From assembly GCA_032191485.1 (NCBI GenBank), contig JAVDOI010000130.1, forward strand, positions 139,501 to 203,500: DNA of 64,000 bases. Reading direction: 5' to 3'. The number at the start of each line of letters is the position of its first letter. The stretch's first letter is position 1. Position numbers and translations under genes: made by a program. The DNA comes from Leptoclinus maculatus. Its lineage: Eukaryota > Chordata > Actinopteri > Perciformes > Stichaeidae. Below are positions 11,601-22,349 of this stretch, piece after piece. The notes below the pieces were generated by a model that searched no databases, was not told the origin of the DNA, and saw nothing but the letters and a program-made list of their open reading frames with translations.

Positions 11601-14152
11601 ATATACGTTCTATCCTTAAGGCACAGAACATGTGAACACAATAGCTACTTGTTATCCAACTCACAGAAGAAGAGGATATGGGTGCAGGCAGTCAAGCTGC
11701 TGCATGGATCACAAGTCTCATGATGCAAGCATATGATAGAAGTATATAAAACAGTTCTACTTATAAGAATATAAAATAAACATAAGAATATCAAGTTTCT
11801 ATTACACAAACAGCAAGATACTGTTGGGAACGAAAAGGAGCGTGTTTGGGTTATCAGCATTTAAGAAAACTAAATTATTGACATCAATAGAATTATTAAT
11901 GTCAGTCAAATTATTAATGATTATTATTATTAATAATAACGGGGCACCACCCTGCGAACAGGGACCAATAACCAAACTGTAAACTAAGTTTCCTGCTGGG
12001 GGGCGGGGGGTACTACAACAGCCAAAGGTTCTCGCCATTTGGCGCTGACAAGGTGCCACTGCGATGGCATGACATGATTAGAGTCATTAATACTTGGAGC
12101 ATTATCATCATGAGGGGCTGGGAGTATATTATCAGACACTTTATTTTATTTTTATAAAGTATTTTCGAAAAGCTCTACCTATGCATTTATACGTGAAGAA
12201 GGACTACCATAAGGCCGAGTCGTGTAGCCCGTTGTCATTTATTTGGCCAATACCTCTGGTTCTTCAGAGCAGATTTTGAGCTGACATGGGATACTTTGGG
12301 AAGAAAACTTAAGCCAGCAAGAAAACCTCGAACTAGACCAGTAATTAAATAATTAACGATTGGATGCTTCTAGTCTTTGCCAAGTTCTGAGTCGTTGACA
12401 GGTGTATGGTTTATTCACTTCTTGACACGAGACGAGTGTGGCAGCACATCAGCATTTTAATCAAATTAACGTCATTACCAGCGAGGATTTGATTCCTTAG
12501 CTGAGGAGAAATTGCAGGAATGGCACGCCAGTTGAAGCTGCGGAGGACTGCAGTTCCCAGCGTTCTATGCGGCATGAGGTCAACAGAGAGTGCACCGGCT
12601 GTCGTGTCAGCTGGTTACAGCTGGGTCGTATGACTGTTCTGCATGAATTAACGCGATGCTTCATTAGTCAGGAAGTATTTCCTTGGGTAGGTTGTTCCAA
12701 AGGTCAAGTTCAACTAGTATCTCCCCCGAGACAGCCAACAGCTTGTCAATAGATCCATTCTTCTCAGTGTAGAAAGTGTGTGTGTACATGAAAGAGTTCT
12801 GTTTACATCCATTTGACTGGTAAGTTCTGCGCATGCTCTGTGTATTAACTGTCTGTGCACACAGCTGGTGTGATAGCTACCATGAGTCATGGGCTCTAGT
12901 AAAGGGACGTGGGAACGGTGTTGAATGTTCATTTACTGTTTCGAGCTGTGATTATGTAACGGGTCATCACTGTCGGATGACATATCTACGATATCACATT
13001 GCTACTATGGCACAGACCTCATGAATGCTACAGGATGCTTTAACCCACTAATGGACAAAGTTCTGCATTTATATACTTTGAACCTTTACGAAACAGACCT
13101 TTTTAAAATGTAAACCATGTTCTGCTGTGATCCTTACATGTAGTGGTTCTTTTTTAGAAATAACAGAACTATTTAAATTGCAGTTCACCATGAACAGCGT
13201 CAAGGTTTTTTCAGCACTGGCCACCATTTTTAATTAAAAAAAAAAGTGACTACCAACTATAGCTGTAATATCAAATGTAGTGGAGTAAAAATCACTTGCT
13301 TTGTTCCCTCTGAAATGTAGTGGCGTAGTATTAGAAAGTAGCATACAATGTGAGTATACAAGAACAGCACTTAAGTAATGTAGTTACAATAAATACTGTT
13401 ACAAAAAAAACTTTAACGGAGAAAAGAGGAAGAATCCTCTATCAGGATGGACAGAAGTGTGATCGATGTCATGTGACAGAGTGTTTGTGTACTAGGCATG
13501 GCCCCAAAGTTGGCTATGAATGCAGGACCCGCATTAAATAATATTGTACTGAAGTAGTAGTGCAACTACTCTAACAAACTCGCAGTTAATCAAATTACCA
13601 AAACCAATGTACAAGCAGTGAGTCCAGGTTCTTTCAGGCCCTCCGAGGCTGCGGGGACAGTTGCCCAGTTGGTAATCCAGCCTTGATCAGGTGGTCAGAA
13701 ACACAATCAATGAATGCAGGTTTAAAGTGGCTATTATACCGTTCTTCACCATGTAGTGTATTGTCCTAGCTCTATAAACAGGGGATTTGTGATGCACTGT
13801 TCATGGACTGTATGTTTCTCGGGGAATGTAATGCCTTAATAGAGAACTGTCAGTAGAGCTGAATGAAGGGAGAGAGAGGGGGAATGACATGCAACAACAG
13901 AGAGTGAGTTTAAAAGTTTGCTTTTTACAAACTCAGATACTCTTATCTTGGATTAGGTGATTATTTAGATAATATTCATTTTGTGCAACTGCTAAACCTG
14001 GGGTTTGACAAATATGCATTCTGGGAAATGAAAGGAATAATACAGTATGTAGATGATGCAGGTAAGTACACATCAATGTCAATAGCATGCCATTGATATC
14101 TTACCGTAGTATTGAGCATGTGTGTAAATAAGATTCAGGTCTCCATCCACAG
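11601..14152. other. No gene recognised; old repeat fragments
   Basis: AT-rich sequence without a recognisable gene. About 13275-13395 resembles the GTAGTGGAGTAAAAA...TACTTAAGTAATGTA terminal region of a common teleost hAT-type repeat, which also appears at 18865-19013. A short TTATTAAT-rich cluster lies at about 11880-11940. Confidence 0.4.
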
Positions 14153-14880
14153 GTCTGTCTGATGCAGTACTGCAGTACTCGGGGCGGGGTCCATGGATGG
14201 GACTTCCATGATGTGCTGTTTTCAGGATACGCTCCAGACGGTGGCATGTTCATGCCCGAGAGTATACCTGTGCTGAGCCCAGACACCCTGAGGAGCTGGA
14301 GGGGGCTGACCTACACCCAACTGGTGGTGGAGGTTGCCTCACTGTTCATCCCCACTCAGCTGATCCCCAGACAGGACCTGGAGGGTGAGATGGAGTAATA
14401 TTCATTGGCATGTCATTTGATATTCAGGGATGTTTGCATTCCATAGAGATATATGAAAGGAAAAAATATACAAATTGTAAACTGTATACACTGGTCTAAA
14501 AAGTGCACATGATTAAAAAGAGACAGTGTCAGTGTAGTCCTTCAAAGTTAACTGATAGAAGACATGAAGTAAAAATAAGTGTTTTTTTAACGAGACACAT
14601 CATCAAATATGTATTTTGATTTTCAGAACCACAAAACCAGAGCTTCAAATGATTTCTTCTCTTTGGTTATGTTTTCCTGTCCCAGTCCTTGTGGGTGAAG
14701 CCCTGACTGGTTTCTCAGTGCCTGAGGTGTTGAGAATTGCCCGGCTGAAGGAGGGTCTGTCAGTCCTGGAGCTCTTCCATGGAGACACCTTGGCCTTTAA
14801 GGACCTGGCCATGACCTGCACAGTGCGCTTCCTGAACTATTTCCTGCAAAAACAGAATCGCAGAGCTACAGTTCTTGTAG
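14153..14880 (+). CDS. thnsl2: thnsl2-like gene, first two coding exons
   Basis: Exon 14153-14384 contains the start ATG at 14162 and encodes a protein beginning MQYCSTRGG with an LFSGYAPDGGMFMPE block. Exon 14686-14880 encodes RLKEGLSVLELFHGDTLAFKDLAM. Both match the N-terminus of threonine synthase-like 2, and the phases agree (GAG G | TC CTT). The AFKD lysine is the expected pyridoxal-phosphate attachment residue. THNSL2 is a vertebrate relative of bacterial threonine synthase that acts as a phospho-lyase on O-phosphohomoserine-type substrates. The next family segment, with the GTSGDTGSAA phosphate-binding loop, should follow the GTAAGA donor at 14881 but was not found anywhere downstream. 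Either the next intron is very large and contains the retroelement array, or this is a broken gene fragment. An LVGEALTGF segment at the start of exon 2 looks diverged from the family. Confidence 0.75.
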
Positions 14881-14925
14881 GTAAGACCCAACCACGATAA
14901 TGTTATGTGATGAAACGAAAGTTAC

Positions 14926-15130
14926 GGATGTAACTGTGGTTCTATGAATCCTTACTGACCGCCAGAGGCAGTGCTCAACACTGGATATCTTCCGTCTCGC
15001 GCACTCGCAGGTCGAGTCTTTATATCAACAAAGTCACGTGTGACCTCGGATGACCCCAGCCGGGTATAAGTTCCGGTGTCATAGAGAGAATTCTGGCGGT
15101 CATCCATGAACCAGGATGAAGTAAGATAAT
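14926..15130. repeat. Possible dispersed repeat
   Basis: The segment begins GTTACGGATGTAACTGTGGT, with a short inverted TTAC/GTAA core, and ends with GGTCATCCATGAACCAGGATG. The ACGAAAGTTACGGATGTAAC motif resembles the ends of common teleost DNA elements. I have no second copy in this window to confirm it. Confidence 0.3.
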
Positions 15131-15339
15131 TGGCTTTATCATGTCACATGAGAATTTCTGCCAGATATGATTTAACTGTCATCCCCAACTCTACTATGTG
15201 CTTAATTAAAGGAATCTTAACTTGATTCTACTCCCATCACCCCTCATCTCCCTCAACTTTCAGTTTCAGCTGTGACTTTATGAAGTCAAAATCTCAAACA
15301 AAACAATTATAAATAATGTTTAATAATACATCATACCCT

Positions 15340-15808
15340 ATAGCAGTGATTCTCAACTGGTGGGTCGCGGACCCGTTTTCAGTGGGCCTTTGCCTGAAAA
15401 AAAAAAAAATCCTGTGCTTTTATTTTGAAGGGGATTTTTTATGCAGCGGAGTGCCGTCTATTCACACTCCTTAAAAACTCTAAAAAAAATGATTTAAAGG
15501 AATCATTTCTTTTTTGCTTTTTTGGTATTTTGGTCAGACACATATGCAACGCTGATTACCGTAATATGTGTGGTATTTGTTATAAATGTACAATGGTACA
15601 TAGAGGGTGATAATAAGCTGTACAGGGAGGGACTTAGGACCCAGGGGAATGTAGGTGAAGGAAACAGGAAGAGACGGAAGAGACGCCACACAAACAGCTG
15701 TTCACTGCTCGCTGCCGGCCTGTTCTTGTTAAACTGCGTTAACGCGCGATAAAATAATTGTCGGCGTTAATTAATTAATGCGTTAACGCGATAATAATGC
15801 CCAGCACT
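15340..15808. repeat. Fragments of hAT-type elements
   Basis: CAGTGATTCTCAACTGGTGG at about 15345 resembles a hAT Charlie-type terminus, similar to the first bases of the element at 17906. A second fragment at about 15735-15808, rich in GCGTTAACGCG and ending GCCCAGCACTAA, matches the style of the ATTAATCGCGATTA...CCAGCACTAA fragment at about 53710-53802. Neither has a matching opposite end here. Confidence 0.45.
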
Positions 15809-15912
15809 AATTTGTATCTCCGCAAACAATGAAATTACCATATCAGGACTGAGGATCTGTAGATTCTCTACTTCCGTGTCCATATTCTTCGATAGAGAGC
15901 AGCGGACGTGTG

Positions 15913-16008
15913 TGACGTCATGGCTTCCTGTGTCATTTACATTTTGTGTGAAAGTAACCAATCAGCTCAGGGAATCACTAAGGACCGCCCATCACCTTAC
16001 GTATAAAT
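15913..16008 (+). promoter_or_regulatory. Core promoter: CRE, CCAAT box, TATA box
   Basis: A full cAMP-response-type palindrome TGACGTCA lies at 15913-15920, a CCAAT box at 15958-15962 and TATAAAT at 16002-16008. The ATG of the piggyBac-like exon follows 132 bp after the TATA box, with a purine-rich GAAGACGAAG leader between. The order and spacing fit a polymerase II promoter. Activity is inferred. Confidence 0.55.
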
Positions 16009-16139
16009 CAGTCAACATTACGTCAGGTCAGACTCTGGTCACACAGAGCAAGAAGACGAAGACGAAGACGAAGGAGAATAAGGAGAATAAGGAGAAGACT
16101 GAGGAGAAGACTGAGACAGACACGAAACGACACGACACC

Positions 16140-16321
16140 ATGTCGCAGAGAAAGTCCATGCCGCAGAGAAAGCCAGTGCAGAAGATGTTTACGACAGCTG
16201 AGGCATTGGTTGAAATCGTCGATTACAAGAGCGAAGATGACGGAGGAGCTTCAGAGCCTGATGACTTCGATTCCTATGATGAAGAAGAGTATCAGAATAA
16301 TCGCGATCCAGTTGAAGATGG
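16140..16321 (+). CDS. piggyBac-derived protein-like, first exon
   Basis: The ATG at 16140 opens a 60-codon exon encoding an N-terminus of MSQRKSMPQRKP followed by TTAEALVEIV and then a strongly acidic stretch ending DPVEDG, up to a GTAAGT donor at 16322. A short basic start, an AxEAL motif and a long Asp/Glu-rich segment are typical of the N-termini of fish PGBD4-like piggyBac transposase-derived proteins. The DDD catalytic domain is not seen downstream; a BEL/Pao element starts 320 bp further on and may have cut the gene. Upstream sequence (from about 15858) is related to the interior of the elements at 5506 and 56420, which suggests a shared element family. The assignment rests on N-terminal style only. 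Confidence 0.45.
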
Positions 16322-16390
16322 GTAAGTCCATTGTTTACCTCGCGTAGCTTCGAAAATGCATCTAAACATAGACGAGTGTTAGCCTTGTTG

Positions 16391-16435
16391 TTAGCCACGC
16401 TGTTAGCCACGCTGTTAGCCACGCTGTTAGCCACG
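16391..16435. repeat. 12-bp tandem repeat
   Basis: TTAGCCACGCTG is repeated about 3.7 times, immediately after the piggyBac-like exon in its presumed intron. Confidence 0.9.
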
Positions 16436-16608
16436 TAGCCTAGCGTCAACAATGCAGCGTTCCCCATGCGTTGTGATTAACTTTGTACAGAGACATGTAA
16501 ACATGCACTTAGTCGAGTGTTACTGAAGTAGAATACATGGACAAGTTTTTCCAAAATCCCGTCGAGACATGACTTCAGAGTCCTTGTTGAGTCCACGTAG
16601 CCTAGCAT

Positions 16609-16633
16609 TACCCTAACCCTAACCCTAACCCTA
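16609..16633. repeat. Short interstitial telomeric repeat
   Basis: About four units of CCCTAA, the vertebrate telomere repeat C-strand, end 8 bp before the 5' LTR of the BEL/Pao element. Too short to be a telomere; it may mark an old break repair site. Confidence 0.9.
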
Positions 16634-16641
16634 TATGCAGG

Positions 16642-17197
16642 TGTTCTGCCCCCACATTTCTGTGTTGTAGAATGTAATTGCATTTTCATGCTCGTAGTTA
16701 TCCCTCCTCTCTTGCCGTAGTTAGTGGCTTGTTATTTTTGGATTCTAATGAGAAGACACACTGCACATGCTGCACTAACGTTTCACTTCTTCTGTTTGGT
16801 AGCCTTGAGAGACCTTAGTCTGTAAGTATTTGTTTATGAAGCATGAAAAGATATATTCTATTATATTCTATTTGCCTTTTTAGTGTAGCATTCGTGTTGT
16901 ATTAAATGCTATTCGCGGTTAGCATTTCTCCATTGGCGGTAATGTTAAAATTAGCTTAGAAGCTAGCTAGTCGGACATGTTACATGATGGCTATGTACTG
17001 GATTGTTGTTTTGTACTCATGTATGTGTATATGGACAGTTTGTAAGGCCATTTTTCATATTGTGTTTCCACAGTTTTACAAATAAGAAAGATTCTAACTA
17101 AAGTCCTGAAACTCTTCTACGGATGCCTGGGTCTTTATTTCACGGATCTACTGTTAGCTATCTGCTAAGCTTTCCTGCACAAAGCAAGAGCAGAATA
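16642..17197 (+). mobile_element. BEL/Pao 5' LTR, intact
   Basis: A 556-bp LTR beginning TGTTCTGC and ending GCAGAATA, an almost perfect 8-bp terminal inverted repeat (7 of 8). Its first 98 bp (16642-16739) are identical to 22263-22360, and its last 118 bp (17080-17197) recur at 25367-25484 and later units. It is the only complete LTR of this family in the window, and so shows what the chimeric LTRs lost: about 340 bp between TTGTTATTTTT and AAATAAGAAAG. No primer binding site was recognised after 17197. Confidence 0.85.
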
Positions 17198-17293
17198 GTA
17201 AAAAGACTAAATACTCAGTCTGCCATCAAACGAAAAGTGATGCAATAACACTGCAGATCATAAATACAGCTCAGCATAGTTTAACAAGCTATT

Positions 17294-17905
17294 ATGGAGG
17301 AACATAAAGAAGAAAATCCTCTGCTAGAAACATCAGATAGACAGTCTCAATACTCCTGCCATTCCAGACGCTCATCCCAATCTAGCTGTGCCTCAACACA
17401 CAGTTCTACGGTCACCAAAGCAAGAGCTAAAGCAGAAGCTGCCAAGGTCAAGGCTTCATATGCTCAAAGAGAAGCAGACATGTTAATCAAGCAGGCACGG
17501 ATAGAGGCAGAAGAATTAAAGAGCAAAGCAGGAATTGAAGCGGAACAGCAAAGGAGGAAAACTGAACTGGAAACGGAACAGCAAAGGAGGAAAACTGAAC
17601 TGGAAGCGGAACAGCAGCGAAGGGCAGCTGAGTTACAGGCGAACCTCCATGTACTGAAAATTCAGGGCGCTGCTGAAGCAGCCATCGCAGAAGCTGAAAT
17701 CCTTGAAGCAGCTTTTGAGGAAGAAGGTGGAGGACCATCAATGCAAAATGTGACAAAATTAGCTCCGTATCCATCACCTCAGCGTACCAGCGAATATGTG
17801 CAACAACATTCTTGGGACTACGGTCAGCAACAGCACCAACTCACAATACGAGAACCCATCTCTTCATCAATGCGCCAGCCAAACATGGACAACGATGATG
17901 TAGAT
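17294..17905 (+). pseudogene. BEL/Pao gag, 5' part, split by hAT
   Basis: The ATG at 17294 starts a Ser-rich N-terminus followed by a long Ala/Glu/Arg/Gln coiled coil with two near-identical EQQRRKTELE repeats, as in the N-terminal Gag of fish BEL/Pao elements. The frame is open to the hAT insertion at 17906, where the first transposon codons supply a stop. The reading frame resumes in phase at 19282. Gag would form the particle that packages element RNA. With the interruption this copy cannot make a normal polyprotein. Confidence 0.8.
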
Positions 17906-19281
17906 CAGTGATTCTTAACCATGGGGCCGCGGCCCACCATTGGGCCGCGAGCGCCACCTAGAGGGCCGCAAAATAATTTCAGTTTTCCACTTGTGGGCCG
18001 CGAGGGCCGCGGGACCGCATAGGTCAGACCTGGGCATTGTACGGCCCGCGGGACGTCAATGGGAAATTAGGAATGAAACGTAAATAATTGTAGCTACATC
18101 ATGCACGGAATACAGCTGCATTGCTTTTATTTTGAAGGCGACTGCTGCTCTCTTTTATCTCAATTTACGTACGTTAGTACGTTCGTGGATGTGCGAGCAG
18201 CGGCTCACTGCAATCCCAATAATAGAACCGGGCCGGTGTATTTGGCCCGATTCTGGGGCGTCATTCAGTCTCAGCCGAGTCGGCAACCGGACTCGGCCCG
18301 ACGTGTTTCTTCCGGCATGCCGATCTTACTCCGGAGCTGGGCTAGGTCATGTTGGCTACCTGGGATGTGTTGGTGATGCAGAGCGGCACGGACATCTGAG
18401 GCTTTGTAGCTAAGCTGCTAAATCAACATGCTCAGAAGATGTTGGTTCTCTTTGGATCGACCTACATATGTGAACAAACATTCTCCGTGATGGAGTTTAA
18501 TTAATCCAGATCCAGATCCTCTCTCACTGACATCACCTGTCAGCTTCCTTCACATCTCACCTCACACATTCACCCTGACTTCAGTCACTCGTTCACTGAA
18601 CTAAAACACAGAACATGAGGTCATTGGACTACAAACAATAGTAATAAAAGTACTAATTAACAGAAACATGATTCCTGTCAGTGTTTTACTATTATATATA
18701 GATATTACATATTTATATTTGTTTGGATCATTATTCCTGCTGCAGATGTTTAAGGTGGAGCTCATTTTAACTCCTTTATACTCTCTGTTGTTCAGTTTGG
18801 GTAGTTAGGAAAGGTTTGACACATTATAATGTGCAAAGTAACTAGTAACTAAAGCTGCCAGACAAATGTAGTGGAGTAAAAAGTACAATATTTCCCTCTG
18901 AGATGTAGTGGAGTGGAAGTACAACGTTAAATAAAATAGAAATACTCAAGTAAAGTACCTTGAATTTGTACATACAGTACTTAAGCAAATATACTAGTTA
19001 CATTCCACCACTGATCATAATATTTACTCTTACCACTCGCAGCTTATCAAAACCATACAATGTACTGCTTCTTTGTGATCATCACATTGTATCATCTCAT
19101 TTATTTGACAAGGGTTTTGCTTGTTAAACGGTAAGTGGATTTAATATAGTTATTGAATACAAATCAAACCAAGAGTGAGATAAATTAGTTAAACCAATAC
19201 AGTGTTAATATTTGAATGGGCCCCGGGCCACTTTGTACTTGAAAAGTTGGGCCCCGAGGTCAAAAAGGTTAAGAACCCCTG
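17906..19281. mobile_element. hAT element inserted in gag, 8-bp target duplication
   Basis: The ends are CAGTGATTCTTAACC and, in reverse complement, CAGGGGTTCTTAACC, flanked by identical ATGTAGAT at 17898-17905 and 19282-19289. An 8-bp duplication and CAG...CTG termini define the hAT superfamily (Charlie-like). It is 1376 bp with no transposase-like frame. The inside contains a fragment of another common teleost hAT-type repeat (about 18865-19013, ending TTCCACCACTG). An open frame that appears to start at 19212 is only the last 70 bp of this element read into the retroelement from a TTG codon. Confidence 0.9.
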
Positions 19282-22235
19282 ATGTAGATAATCCTGGTAT
19301 CCACATTGGTAGTCTGGGAAAAGTTAACGACCACACATTCCGAGAATTACCAGCACAACACCAGAGCATGAGCACAGCCAACCTTCAGCAAAGCTATGTG
19401 AGCCCTTTGAAGTTCCTCCAAGAAGAACGCCGCCCCCTTCAGACTCACTTTACACCGACTGAAGGTACACATCACTTCATGCCCTCCAGGGCAACTCCAC
19501 GTGTTCAGTCAGACACAGCGGACTTAGCCAAATACCTAATTCGCAAAGAAATAGTGAGCTCTGGACTCCAAACATTTGACGATAGACCAGAGAACTACTG
19601 GGCATGGAAAGCCTCTTTTGTCAACTCCATCAGTGACCTGAACCTCAGCCCCAGGGAGGAGCTAGACATCCTGACGAAATGGCTTGGACCACAGTCCTCG
19701 GAGCAGGCCAAACGCATCCGTGCAGTCAACATCCATAATGCTAGCTCAGGGCTCCAAATGGTTTGGCAGAGATTGGAGGAATGCTACGGTTCAGCTGAAA
19801 TGATAGAAAACGCTCTGTTAAAGAAGTTAGAGGAGTTTCCTAAGATCTCAAACAAGGATAATGAGAAACTGAGGGAGCTAGGGGACCTGTTGCTCGAACT
19901 GGAGGCAGCTAGAAAAGATGGGTTCTTACCTGGACTCTCTTACCTCAACACATCCCGTGGAGTCAACCCCATCGCACTGAAGCTCCCCTATAACCTTATG
20001 GAGAAATGGATCTCGGTTGGCTCTAAATACAAAAATGACTATCGGATTCAATATCCTCCCTTTTGCGTCTTTGTAAAGTTCATCTGCGACCAGGCTAAGA
20101 CACGAAATGATCCCAGTTTTGCCGAACTTACCATGGGTGGTTCCATCAGGACAGAGAACCCTCTGAAAAACATCAAAACATCTGTGTTCAGCAGGAAGAC
20201 TGAGGTTTCCTTGGATGGTGAAGTCAAGCAAAACAACATGGACAGACAGTTGGAGGATCCAGACAGACTGTGTCCATTACATAATAAGCCCCATCCTCTA
20301 ATAAAATGCCGTGAGTTCCGCAGCAAGACTTTAGAGGACAGAAAAGCTTACCTGAAAGAGAAACGTATCTGTTTCAAGTGTTGCGCCTCAACAAGTCACC
20401 TCGCCAAGGACTGTGACAAATCTGTGCAGTGCAAAGAGTGCAATAGCAACAGACACCCTTCTGCGCTTCACCCTGGGCCAGCGTTATGGAAACCAGTGAA
20501 CTCTGCTATTAAGGAAGATCAAGGCGGGGAGCAACAGGAAGACGAAACTCCAGAGGTTATGTCAAAGTGCACAGAAGTCTGTGGAGACTCAGTTGGCTCA
20601 CGTTCATGCTCCAAAATATGCTTGGTCAAGGTCTACCCTGCAGGTCAAAGAGAGAAAGCGGTTAAAGCATATGCTGTCCTCGATGAACAGAGTAATAGGT
20701 CCTTGGCAAAGACAGAGCTACTCGACCTTTTTGGCATTGGAGCGGGTGCCGCTCCATACATCCTTAAAACATGCTCAGGGGTCATGGAAACATCAGGGCG
20801 GCGCGCCAGTAAACTCATAGTTGAGTCAATTGATGGCAACGTACAGATCCCTCTCCCCACACTCATAGAGTGTGACATGATGCCTAACGACCGTTCAGAG
20901 ATCCCCTCACCAGAGATAGCACATCTTTATCCCCACCTCCAGCCAGTGGCGGATAAAATCCCAGTCATTGATCCTGAGGCAGCCATTCTCCTTCTCCTTG
21001 GCAGAGACATACTACGTGTACACAAGGTGCGTAAACAGTACAATGGACCCAACAACGCACCATATGCTCAACAACTTGACCTTGGCTGGGTTATTGTTGG
21101 AGAAATATGTCTCAGAGGAGCACACAAGCCAAGCAGCATCAATGTCTACAAGACCAATATCCTAACTAATGGACGTACGTCTTTCCTTAGTCCATGTGCT
21201 AGTGTCATCCATGTCAAAGAGAAAGTTAACAAGAGGACATCAAGTCAGAGTAGTCAAACCTTTGAAGACACAGAGCTCCTGGAGGACGATGATCTTAGAA
21301 GCAAAGTTTTTGACAGGTCAAAAGATGATGAGAAAATGGCGTTATCTATTGAAGATGAAGCCTTCCTTGAAAGCATGGACAAAAATGTCTACATGAACGA
21401 GGCAAACAGCTGGGTGGCTCCCTTACCATTCCGTTACCCAAGGCCTCGTCTCCCGAATAATAGGGATCAAGCAGAGAAACGTCTGTCTTTTCTGAGTCGC
21501 ACACTGGAAAGAAAGCCAGGAGTGAAAAAACAATACTTTGACTTCATGCAAAAGATCTTTGAGTCAGGCCAGGCAGAGTTAGCTCCGCCATTGGAGAAGA
21601 ATCAAGAGTGCTGGTACCTACCCGCATTTGGTGTCTACCACCCTCAGAAGCCAGATCAAATACGTGTGGTGTTTGAACCCAGTGCCAAGCACGAAGGCAT
21701 CTCTCTCAACGACATCCCTTTGAAGGAGAACAGTCATCTCTCACATGAAGTACTGGCGACACTAATGGCTGAAGTCATGGCAATCATGAATGCAAGACCC
21801 TTAGTTCCAGTGTCCTCCGATCCTGAGATGACAGCAGTTTTCACACCCGCAATGCTGCTCACTCAGAAGACTGACACAGTGTCTGCTCCGTCAGGGAAGA
21901 TGGATCTCAAGGATCTCTATAACAAGCAGTGGAGGCAAGTCCAAAGCCTTGCTGAAACCTTCTGGAGACGCTGGAAGCAAGAATACTTGGCGACCCTCCA
22001 GCCTCGCAAGAAGTGGCAATCTGAAAGACCAAACTTGCAAGTTGGAGATGTGGTACTCCTCAAAGACACTCAAGTTAAGAGAAACGAGTGGCCCACAGGA
22101 GTTATTGCTGAGACTATTCCAAGCCGTGATGGCAGAGTTCGGAAAGTCAATGTCAGGATCATCAGAGACGGTACCCCTAAGGTGTATTCAAGACCTGTTA
22201 CAGAAGTTGTACTGCTCCTCAGTGAGGGGACATAG
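19282..22235 (+). pseudogene. BEL/Pao gag-pro-pol remainder, internally deleted
   Basis: The frame is open from the end of the hAT to TAG at 22233. In order: the Gag domain with AKYLIRKEI and YWAWKASFV; zinc-binding segments at about 20270-20470 (CFKCCASTSHLAKDC and a following CKECNSNRHPSALH); a DUF1758-type aspartic protease with LDEQSNRSL in place of the usual LDSGS-like active site; and the start of reverse transcriptase (ERKPGVKKQYFDFMQKIF, RVVFEPSAKHEG). It then fuses in frame at about SLNDI to the end of the integrase (NARPLVPVSSDPEM, TPAMLLTQK, LQVGDVVLLKD). The RT catalytic core, RNase H and integrase catalytic triad are missing, so the element is non-autonomous. A polypurine tract (GGCGGGGAG) precedes the 3' LTR at 22263. 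The array unit begins inside this frame at 20532. Confidence 0.85.
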
Positions 22236-22349
22236 TGGTATTATAAAATACCAGGCGGGGAGTGTTCTGCCCCCACATTTCTGTGTTGTAGAATGTAATT
22301 GCATTTTCATGCTCGTAGTTATCCCTCCTCTCTTGCCGTAGTTAGTGGC

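Noticed and set aside
16391..16435. CRISPR-like repeat array
   Set aside because: 12-bp units without spacers in a eukaryotic intron; a simple tandem repeat.
19212..19281. Apparent start of a 1007-residue retroelement protein
   Set aside because: The start codon is TTG inside the hAT element; the genuine frame is the BEL/Pao polyprotein from 19282.
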